Shown: positions 51,497 through 64,000 of the stretch, one piece after another
Numbering within the stretch: the stretch's first letter is position 1
Layout: every line of letters starts with the position of its first letter
Assembly (NCBI GenBank): GCA_949752735.1
Contig: OX457036.1
Coordinates: 18,658,246-18,722,245, forward strand
Length of the DNA: 64,000 nt
From: Lumbricus terrestris
Taxonomy: Eukaryota > Annelida > Clitellata > Crassiclitellata > Lumbricidae
Direction: 5' to 3'
Position numbers and translations under genes: made by a program
Notes under the pieces: model-generated
Told to the model about the DNA's origin: nothing
Seen by the model: only the letters and a program-made list of their open reading frames with translations
The model's database searches: none

Positions 51497-52047
51497 TAAC
51501 CATGCTTTTCAATAAGCGGGTTCACCATATCAGTGAACTTTCGCAGTGCGCGTGCGCAGGGGTCAAGGTCAATTCTGGCATAGACGATGAATTATATAAA
51601 AATTGCAAATTATTCGCAATGCTCTAGTCTTTCAGTTTCCTAACTTTTGGTAAATCCATCATCTATGCTAGAAGTGACCTTGATCACTGCGCACTGAGAT
51701 GGTGAACCCGCTTATTCATCTTTTGGTCTCAAAATGTGCAATTAACTACGGCTGAGGAGCATCTAAGTTAATATCGGTATATGAAGTTGTTTCTGGAAAA
51801 GATGAATGAACAAACCGTTTGAAATCCTTGGCAAATTTTCTGCCTGAGCTCAATAAAAAGAAGAACACGGTTAGGCTACAGCGATAGCGAATAAGTGAAA
51901 AAATGAGATATTCTCTTTTAGTGACATTATTGTTCCACCCAACTGTCTAGGCTCTAGGTTTTGTTTGAAAGTGCTAAAGCACCGTGCAGATACCATTTCG
52001 TCTGGAAATTACCAGTCATCCACAATTCCTTGTCTCAAAAGAAATTT

Positions 52048-52404
52048 CTAATGCGTGGTAAAAGTTGACCATCTATAGGTGTAGGCCTTTAGTTGAACGT
52101 TTAGCCGGTTCACATTCAGCAATGCAATATTACTTGCAGGGATTGAATCGCAGAAGCAAATACCACTAGAAATAGATGCGCATAGGTCACGCATATATAT
52201 CTTGCACCCATTCACAGAGAGGCGTTGTAGTAACATGTCGTCCACATACATACAGCAGACAGCAGTGAAAGTGAGTTGACGTGACATTCTATGTCGTATA
52301 CAACAAACGAATTGAATGAATAATATGGCGAGGATGGAGATCAACAGAATAATAGCCTTCAACCTTTCTGTCATGAAAATTAATATCACTGAGAAGCAGT
52401 GCAA
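52048..52404 (-). CDS. Small ORF with signal-peptide-like start and seven downstream Cys, unrecognised
   Basis: The 118-aa frame contains an inner Met (MTERLKAII) followed by a strong hydrophobic stretch ending FVCC, which looks like a signal peptide. A roughly 80-residue segment with several cysteines (AVCC, NGCK, RDLC, GICFC) follows. An AT-rich run with TATATATA lies 80-100 bases upstream on the minus strand. No family is recognised. It may be a small secreted peptide gene or a chance ORF. Confidence 0.25.
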   Translation of the reverse strand: MHCFSVILIFMTERLKAIILLISILAILFIQFVCCIRHRMSRQLTFTAVCCMYVDDMLLQRLSVNGCKIYMRDLCASISSGICFCDSIPASNIALLNVNRLNVQLKAYTYRWSTFTTH

Positions 52405-52708
52405 AAATATCTACCCTCGACGCTTAAACCAGATATTGCTCGACCAGCTTTCTAAGTTAGATTATATATAGACTATAACCGCTATATATATATAATATAT
52501 ATTATTATATATATATCGGATGGCATAGCCGCTTTTAACAATGAGTTGACCCATTTTCTATACTAAGTCTTGTATAGCCTACGATTCTGCCAAAAACTTT
52601 TCTAACATCCAAAGAAGTTGGTGTGCGTGACAGAAATTTCCTCCTAAAAGTCTCCTCGTGGGAGACTTTATTTAGAAACAGGTTCTCCCCGGCGGATCTG
52701 CTCCAGAA

Positions 52709-53050
52709 CAGTGGCGGATCCAGAGGGGCCTATCCGGCCATGGCCTCCCCGTTTAAAAATTGCATGGGACGTGGCCCCCATTTGGTTTCAACAGGCCATT
52801 AAATAAATGCAGCGGGAGAGAAAAGCAGGATAACATTACTCCCGACTATGACGACTGACAACTAGAAAAAAAGATCATCAACTATTTTGGCGGCTAAAAT
52901 GGTATCTCTTTTTTCCTGCTAAGAAAATTGGACGAATGACTAAAAAGGTCATCAGATTTTTCGGCGACGAAGAAGACGAAATTTGTACCCTGTCCCAATA
53001 ACAAGACCCAAAATGTTGCCCCCCCTTCGAAAATTTCTGTATCCGCTCTG
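52709..53050. mobile_element. hAT-like MITE
   Basis: The ends CAGTGGCGGATCCAG and CTGTATCCGCTCTG are flanked by CTCCAGAA and CTCCATAA (7 of 8). It shares its interior with the copy at 19.5 kb. Confidence 0.75.
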
Positions 53051-53229
53051 CTCCATAATATATTGAATCCCTACCCCGGAGACTATAATCTGAAATAAAG
53101 TCTCCGGGGGAAGAATATTTCCTCCACCACCGATATAAAGTCTTATCCGTTCAGCGTGAATTGGGCTATACAGTCGCATAAAATTCTTGGATGAGCAAGT
53201 TAAACCATAATTTTACGCTGCTAAATAAT

Positions 53230-53690
53230 ATAACAAGAACATTATATACGTTCATACCCGAAAATTTCTTCTAATAGAGTTTCAGCCAAAGGAGACTTTG
53301 CTTCGGAGGGAGATTTTATATGGGGGTGGGGGAACTTTTTATCGTGACACCGACTTTAGGTAGCCTATATATAATTATAGGTGAATTATGCAGTTGACTA
53401 AAGCGGCCTTTTCAAGGGCTGACAAATTCCGGCAAATGACATAAAACTAAAGGAGAGATAAAAGAAAGAAATGAAGATGAGAAATGAAAGAAATTTGTTC
53501 GTCATACGAGTAGATTCTTTGACTCTTTTATTGACCCGTGATTTTATCAGTTTAGAAGCACAAGTGTGCCATCATGTTGTATAGGCATATAACCTAGCAA
53601 TAATCAACTCAGAAATGGTGGCATCAAATTTAATTTTTCAAAGTCATGTGATGATTAGCGGGGGTCAGTTCCGTAGAAATATGTCTGCAT
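53230..53690. other. Intergenic sequence, nothing recognised
   Basis: No coding signal or element ends are seen. Confidence 0.45.
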
Positions 53691-53692
53691 GG

Positions 53693-53925
53693 GGTGGGGG
53701 TAGCGCAATGGAAAGCAAGCTGGCGTAGAGTGCGAGAGGTAGCGGGTTCGAACAACCGTTGGGCGGACATGCTTTGTAGGCTGCTGTTAGCGCCGTGTAA
53801 CTGCAAGCTGTCTGTTCTGTTAGCAGTAAAGTTTAATTAAGATTACTTCATAACTTGTAAATGTAAAGCGCAGTGCGTCTTACAGGCGCTTCATTAAATA
53901 AAAGATCATTATTATTGTTATTATC
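53693..53925 (+). mobile_element. tRNA-derived SINE, third family
   Basis: GTAGCGCAATGGAAAGC and GCGGGTTCGAACAACC are followed by GGGCGGACATG and TGTCTGTTCTG. The tail has AGGCGCTTCATTAAATAAA and (ATT)n. Confidence 0.65.
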
Positions 53926-54269
53926 TGTTACTATCTGTTCTGCGGATTAAATACATGTCGTCGAAATGAGGAATTTACACAATAATTTCGAACATGTCGC
54001 ATAGTCTTTCTCTGGTGGATTTATGCGCCGGACACATTCGTCGTTTTTGTCAATGGTTCTGTTCGTTTAGAATTTATGACTTAGGACTAATTATAATTTG
54101 TTTGCTAGTCGCACAGACCCACGTGACTGCATCAAGCCAATCCTACTGCTGCGCGTCCGAGTTTCTACAGTATAGGTCTGGGGTAAATGTGGTAAATGGG
54201 GTAAATGGGGTAACATCGACCGTTAGTCGCTGACAGCACGCGACGATTTATGGTTTATTTCTCGCGTTT

Positions 54270-54485
54270 GCAAGAGCGCCCCATTCAAACTCCTTCATTG
54301 ATAAAAGGCGCTCACGATTATAGCGCGAACACTGCATCAGAGTTTCAGGGCCGAAGCGCAATTGCGAGTGAAAGGCTTGCTCAAGGTTTCCCACGCGGCG
54401 GCTTGAGGTGGATTCGAACCCATAACCCTCCGGCTCCAAGGCACCGAACCCACTGCGCCTTAAGGCACCGAGCCCACCGCGCCCT
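54270..54485 (-). mobile_element. tRNA-derived SINE, family 1, with duplicated head segment
   Basis: Reverse copy. The head contains two tandem GGTGCCTTAAGGC/GGTGCCTTGGAGCC-like segments. The B box GGGTTCGAATCC is intact. Confidence 0.75.
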
Positions 54486-54539
54486 ACAAATGCCTCTGTG
54501 AGGCCCGTCGGGAGCATCGACGATCAGCCGGAACAAGCA

Positions 54540-55090
54540 CATTATAAATAGCAAACAGTAGCCTACGTCGTCTCGCTGTCTGCTGATCAGTAGGGTAGTC
54601 CCAAATTCACGGTCAAAAAGTGAAAAAAATCACGGCATGCTTTTGCAAAAATAAAAAAATCACGCACCGTGATTCACGGTGCCGTGAAATTTTTTGCAGT
54701 CACAATTTTTGTATTACGTTGATTTAAAAAAAGTTTTTACTTCAAACTTAACCGTGGTCAGTGGTTACAGACACAGTTATCAATAAAATTACAGTGTTTG
54801 CCTATGATTTTTTAAATAAAAAAATCTAAAAACTGTCTATAGACTAAAACTGTCTATAAACTGTCTATCAAATAGAGCGACTACACCATTCGCCGCCCTT
54901 CATTTCAGCGCTGCTTCAAAAGGGCGTTTCTAAATACCGGGCGTAAAAAAGTGTTCTTGAATAGAACTTCAAAGCAAAATCAAAGTAAAATTGGTCGGTA
55001 TCTTCTTCACGTAGCCGAACTTGATTGATTGCTGTCGCTGCCCAATTCATTATTGTTTGACCAGAACTTCAATTTAATTTAATTAAATTT
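54540..55090. other. Intergenic sequence with TCACGG repeats
   Basis: Contains TCACGG(T/C) repeated near 54610-54690, with a partial inverted arrangement (ATCACGGCATGC, CACCGTGATTCACGGTGCCG). Otherwise nothing is recognised. Confidence 0.45.
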
Positions 55091-55490
55091 AAGAACCTCC
55101 AGTTTAGGTTTAGCCATTGCCTACTTAACAATAGGCCTAACTGAATAACTGAGCCAAAAATTTAAGAACCACCAGGTTTAGGTTTAGATTTTGCCTACTT
55201 AACATGTAACTGAATAACTGAACAAACGATTTAACTATTTGAATTATTTCCTCTTGCAGCACTAGTAGCCTATGTGTAATACATTTAGATCTAAACTGTT
55301 TGAAAGTTTTATCGTTAAAATAAACTTAAACATTGTTATCATAAGAGTCGCTGATATGTAAATTAAACTGTTGAAAGTTTTTGAAAGTTTTATCTTTAAA
55401 ATAAACTTTGCCATTGCTGTTTGAAAGTTTCTTTTAACGTTTTAGCATTAAAATTAAATTGGACATTGTTATCATAAGAGTCGCTGAAAT
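55090..55490. repeat. Local direct duplications
   Basis: TAGGTTTAG...TTGCCTACTTAAC occurs twice about 90 bp apart, and CATTGTTATCATAAGAGTCG occurs twice about 130 bp apart. No element ends are seen. Confidence 0.65.
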
Positions 55491-55586
55491 GAATGGCGGC
55501 GAATTGTGTAATATGTAGTCTTGGCGGCGGCGAATTGAGGTCGCTGAGATGAAGGTCGGCGAAATGCGCGCGCTCAAGTCAACGGT

Positions 55587-55587
55587 A

Positions 55588-55660
<73 letters not shown>

Positions 55661-55718
55661 AAGTAGTAGTAGTAGTAGTAGTGGTAGTAGCAGCAGCAGC
55701 AGCAGCAGTAGTAGTAGC

Positions 55719-55789
<71 letters not shown>

Positions 55790-55803
55790 TAGTGGTAGTA
55801 GTG
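55587..55803. repeat. (TAG)n array downstream of gene C
   Basis: About 215 bp with AGC interruptions. Confidence 0.95.
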
Positions 55804-56536
55804 GGAGGGCTGTACTGGTAAATTTTGAGGCGAGTATGCGCTGACCGGGAGAAAAAAACTGACTTTTTTGGGCCCGAAATTTCTGAAGACCTTTTTTTAG
55901 TCATCAGTTCAAAATCTTCAGAAAATGACATCAATTTCTCATCCGAAAAACCTGATGACCGTATATATAATGCCATTTTTCGTCGTCGGAGAGTACACGC
56001 TGTATACCCGCGTAAACGTATACCCTCGTGTACAGCCCTGAGTAGAGTAGTAGGCCTACTAGTATAATAATATCATCATCATCCTCATAACCCGTGTCAT
56101 CATCACCATTAGCAACAAGATCGAGCAGCAATAACAGCAATAACAGCGAAAGCAATTAGATCTGAAGCGAATAATGAGAGCAAGGTCCGTTAAAGGAAAT
56201 ATTGTCATTAGGACAGGTCTTAATTCTTACATAACTGGTTTTAAATCTCGTTAGAAATGCAATATTAAATGCGATAGAAAGTTAGTTGCAGTTGGGGTTT
56301 AACGATTTTGTATTTTACAGTCAAAGCTTATATAAAAAATTGTGTTTGGCTTTAGCGGTTAATGTGGTTACGAAACCAAAATATAGCCTAACGGTTGAAA
56401 TTTTTGAACCCTTCCACTACTCGAGGTCCTCTATTAGGCTCTATAGAATCTATTCATTGATGAGCGTACAAGCTAAACGTGTGTCCTCACTCGGAGATTA
56501 TTCTGAAATCCGATGATATTTGCATGCCAGCTATGA

Positions 56537-60769
<4,233 letters not shown>

Positions 60770-61530
60770 CTAAAACATCGTGAAAATTGAGTCTCGTACA
60801 AGATTATTACCGTCGTCCAAATTGGGATCAGTAGCGGGAGAAGTAAGGTTAACTATAATTATGCTTTCTGTAATACCGAAAAGACGTTACACGCAGGTTC
60901 ACTCGGCACACAGCAATAAAGTAGCCTCACAAATGGAAAGTTTTATGATAATAATTATTCGTTCTACTAGGCCTACTTATGCATAGGCACAGTTTCAATA
61001 AATCATCCACTTGTTCAAACTTTGATTCAATTATTCGCTTCAACTGCTGTGTGTTCATTCAGGCGTTAAATTTTGAAATTCCTTCACTGTATTTTGCTAT
61101 TCCTAGCCTATTGCTGCAAACATTTTGAACGGGCGCAAATTTATGCAGAAATGTGAATCGGAGAGGCAGTTATAATATGTATAGTCAGAGGCCACGAGAA
61201 GAGCTGTTAGATGAGTCGTCTTACTTCCGGTGTCTTGTTCTTATGCTTTCTTCCACCTCATTTCACATTAATTTGGCCGAAAGCCAAATTCCAGCAGCTT
61301 TCAAACTCTACGGACAACCACTTTGGAAACCACTGCACTATAACGTTGATTGTCGAAATCAAGCGGCACCAAATTCTCATACGCGAACCTCATTGAGGCC
61401 ATATAATTAATTATGGGTCACATCCATAGGCGTAGGGGACATTTCAGCAGTGAGGGGGGGGCAAAATTTTTACTTTTGCCCGAAAAAAATAAACCCGGAA
61501 TAATTGACGTCGTGCGCACATAGGTATATA

Positions 61531-62519
61531 CACTGTGAGCCATAAAAAACCGTGCCACTTTATGTTTAGCTATAGGCTATCTCTGTCATTTCTTTATCGA
61601 TTTTTACACTTTTTGCATTATTTTAAACAGGAATCAATACTCTAAAGAGCAGAAATAAACATTATCGATTTCATCCTACATGTATGTTAAACTTGTCTTG
61701 TGAAACTGAAGACGCTAAAAAAACACGTGAGAATCGATCAATGCTGCATTTTTACTACTTAAATGCAAACAATTTTTCAGTGCCTTTATTTGTTTAAAGT
61801 TTGTGTTCAAAATGACTTCCTTTATCACGTACACATTTTGCCAAGCGACGTCGCCCCTGATCAATTGCAGTGTCAATAAGTTGTTGTTCCAGATCGTTCC
61901 AGAAGGAAACGAGACACTGCCGAGATTGACGATTCGCGGTGGTCAGTTCCTGAGCCCGTCGTCTTTTTAAGCATTTCAGTTCCAAATCGTTATGAATGAT
62001 GCGTCTGACCGTCGTTTGTGTAAGATTCAGCTCTCTCGCGATTTGTCTGGTTGAAAGATGTGTTTTAGGCTTGTCTTCCTGGCTCTGAACCAATTCATTG
62101 ACAGCGGCGATATTATCTTCAGTTCGCGACGATTTTGGCCGACCACTTCCCGCAGCGCGTTCAACTGAACCGATAGTTCTCAACTTTCGCAGAAAGTCAT
62201 CTAATGTTCTTCTTTTCCAATTCTTGTTCGGAAACTCCTTAATTAATCGTCTAGAAGAATAATTTTTGCATTCCCGCAGATTTTTAATTAAAATTTTATC
62301 CTCATAGCTCAACATTTTAAAATTTTAACTCAAATTTTCAACCATCAACTTTATTTACATTATGCTGCGAAACGGATATGACGTCATCGCGCAAGTAAAT
62401 AAGTAAATCGTAGAGATTTAATTTTTCTTTCAAACGACATAAAAAGATATAAAATTGTTAAAATATCGACCGAGATATAGCTAAAAATAAATTGGCACGG
62501 TTTTTTATGGCTCACAGTG
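61531..62519 (-). mobile_element. Tc1/mariner-type element, internally deleted (989 bp)
   Basis: Perfect 27-bp terminal inverted repeats begin CACTGTGAGCCATAAAA, flanked by TA. The single ORF (61794-62315, minus, 173 aa) has the N-terminal HTH regions (KNWKRRTLDDFLRKL, STRQIARELNLTQTTVRRII) and a C-terminal SFWNDLEQQLIDTAIDQ. It lacks the catalytic D-D region between them. Confidence 0.85.
61794..62315 (-). CDS. Deletion-fused mariner transposase (DNA-binding part plus C-terminus)
   Basis: The 173-aa frame encodes two helix-turn-helix units of a paired-like DNA-binding domain (about residues 1-120) with GSGRPKSSRTEDNI between them. It then jumps to the last roughly 35 residues of the transposase (LEQQLIDTAIDQGRRRLAKC, ending HFEHKL). 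A full-length transposase of this family would be around 340 aa, so the catalytic triad region is missing and the product cannot cut DNA. It could still bind the inverted repeats if expressed. Confidence 0.8.
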   Translation of the reverse strand: MLSYEDKILIKNLRECKNYSSRRLIKEFPNKNWKRRTLDDFLRKLRTIGSVERAAGSGRPKSSRTEDNIAAVNELVQSQEDKPKTHLSTRQIARELNLTQTTVRRIIHNDLELKCLKRRRAQELTTANRQSRQCLVSFWNDLEQQLIDTAIDQGRRRLAKCVRDKGSHFEHKL

Positions 62520-62744
62520 TATATATACCTCTGTAAAATAGCCATCTCTGTTCTTGCATCCACACCCGGGGACAAAGGGCAGGATGGCAAATACCCCGGG
62601 CCCGGCCATATATAGGGACCAGGCTGGGTAATTTTAGACCTATGCGCAAATTTATGATGTAGCCCATGTCTAATATTACTGATACTGTACTACAACGAGT
62701 TAAAACTTCACACGAGCAACTTATTAAATTCATAATTGTATATT

Positions 62745-63320
62745 GTTTTGTATTGTATCGTTTTTGATCATCTACAAAGTGACTATAGTAGGGTGAACAG
62801 TTCAGAGGCGCTCCTAGTGCGCAAAACCACGCAAGAAGAGGCAAGTTTTAAGAGGAGAGGAGGAAGAAGAGAGACTGCCAGAGAAAGTGTAGAGCGAACG
62901 CAAGGTGAAAGCTCATTTCAAAAATTCAAAGAAAAGGACCAGTTGAGACAAATGATCGAGACTGAGCCATAGCAGTTCTAGAAGGAGAAAGCAAGAGTCA
63001 AGTCTGTAGGATGAACGAAGTGGACGGTTGGAGGAAGCTGAATGAGGTCTTAGTATAGCGTCGGCCAGATATTTGGGGCAAAACCCCGCTGAGCCTTGAA
63101 GATCAGTGAGGAATTTAGATTGTAGCAAAGGTATTTGATTGTAGCCTATGTGAGCACGGAGAGAAGCCAATGGGTGGAGACAGAACGGCGAAAGATCCCG
63201 AGACACCTTAAATGGAAATAAGAGTATCGTGTGCTTTTGGAAATGTGCTGGGTACACCCGTAATATAAGTGAGCTATCAAGTGCAGCACCCTGATCCCGC
63301 TCACTTGACAAGAAGGAAAA
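62745..63320 (-). mobile_element. CR1-like LINE 3' fragment inside a larger DNA transposon
   Basis: The minus strand shows the related RT C-terminal region (KYLADAILRPHSAS, NRPLRSSYRLD) and a 3' part similar to the copies at 3.0 and 40.1 kb. It lies within the element at 61425-63786. Confidence 0.65.
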
Positions 63321-64000
63321 GATCGGAAATTTTCAGAGACAGAACAAGATCTGCACGTTCGATGCTGATGATCGCAAGATTATCGTGTCTATTTTGCCTC
63401 ATGACCAGGAATCGCTTAGTCGAAATTCCGATGTCATTCAGGCAGTGAATTCTGTGATCTGTGGCACCTGGATTGATTGCTGTGAATAGTCACAATTTTC
63501 GGGTAACTTTCGGCTCGTGAATTTGCTGCGATTCTCGCCATTATTTATAACATGCTACCGTAAATTCTGAACTTTTTCGGGAATTTCTGCTATCCATGGT
63601 TGTTGTGAGCTAATATTTAACTCGGTTCGGGCAAGTTGGAACTGGGAGATAATGTGGAGTAGTATAACGAACGTCGAACTTCAAGAAGTTTGTTTAATAT
63701 TTTCCGGGTCTACTGCCCGAAAAAACAGACTCGCCCGAAATTTGGGGGCATTTGCTCCCTCTGGACCCCCGTCTCCTACGCCTATGGTCACATCAAATAT
63801 TCATGGACCTGGCTGTGTTGTTGAACAATGCAGAACGATATAATTGCATTATTGCACAACCGCGTTAAATTTCTCTTAGCCTAAGTTTGCAATTCTTTAG
63901 TGAGCCATTAATTTTTTATCTTCCGTGATTTCCATGGTATGACGCGTTTGAATCCGATTCGATAGGGAAAATAGATTTCAATCGACCGTCGCTTTAATAT

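Larger units (their letters stand above)
61425..63786. mobile_element. hAT-like DNA transposon derivative in gene C, 2.36 kb, with nested elements
   Basis: The termini are CATAGGCGTAGG and its exact complement. The flanks are GTCACATC on both sides (61417-61424 and 63787-63794), an 8-bp target duplication as in hAT elements. The paralogous site in gene B (42005-42012) has one GTCACATC and no insert. It contains a mariner-type element and a CR1-like LINE fragment. No hAT transposase is visible. Confidence 0.8.

Noticed and set aside
62736..62972. Glu/Arg-rich plus-strand ORF
   Set aside because: Antisense to the CR1-like LINE fragment, which explains the sequence.
60770..64000. Exons 1 to 4 of gene C
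   Set aside because: No HHM, temptin-like or linker exon could be found. The region is intron plus a 2.36-kb insertion, so they should lie beyond the window.

Overview
The window is animal nuclear DNA. It has short exons with GT-AG introns, dense microsatellites, tRNA-derived SINEs, CR1/L2-like LINE relics, and many non-autonomous DNA transposons. The very frequent palindrome TAGGCCTA and the gene content suggest a marine invertebrate, possibly a deuterostome such as an echinoderm or lancelet. The species cannot be fixed from sequence alone. No prokaryotic features, CRISPR arrays or rRNA genes are seen.

The protein-coding backbone is a head-to-tail array of three paralogous genes, all on the minus strand. 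Each encodes a secreted type II copper, ascorbate-dependent monooxygenase (PHM/DBH/MOXD fold) with no DOMON domain. In the two genes whose 5' ends are visible, the monooxygenase is preceded by a signal peptide and a temptin-like domain (Ca-binding loop DSDGDG). Gene A (85-14139) and gene B (33546-46383) each have eight exons that could be assembled completely, with every splice phase agreeing. They give proteins of about 567 and 472 aa. Gene C is present as its last four exons (56537-60769), and its 5' exons should lie beyond base 64000. The five copper ligands visible in A and B are a HH pair, the H of LHWNNP, the HMH pair and the Met of EMC. Gene A alone has a C-terminal Ser/Thr-rich stalk and hydrophobic tail suggestive of a GPI anchor. 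B and C share a short C-terminus. B lacks one otherwise conserved Cys.

Between A and B (14.2-33.5 kb) lie a degenerate non-LTR reverse transcriptase (14.9-16.3 kb) and other LINE, SINE and DNA-transposon copies. A GC-richer intronless ORF (20832/20868-21731, plus strand) ends in a Cys-rich, Arg-rich tail, and I recognise no family for it. It is followed by about 2.5 kb of non-repetitive sequence and a roughly 26-bp minisatellite. The introns of B and C still align in places, so three mobile-element insertions present in one paralogue can be checked against the empty site in the other.

The repeats are unusually readable. There are many hAT-like MITEs with 8-bp target duplications, and two inverted-repeat mariner-type families, each present as a copy or copies of about 1 kb. 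A tRNA-SINE family shares its 3' end with a CR1-like LINE. Several microsatellites sit at LINE 3' tails.
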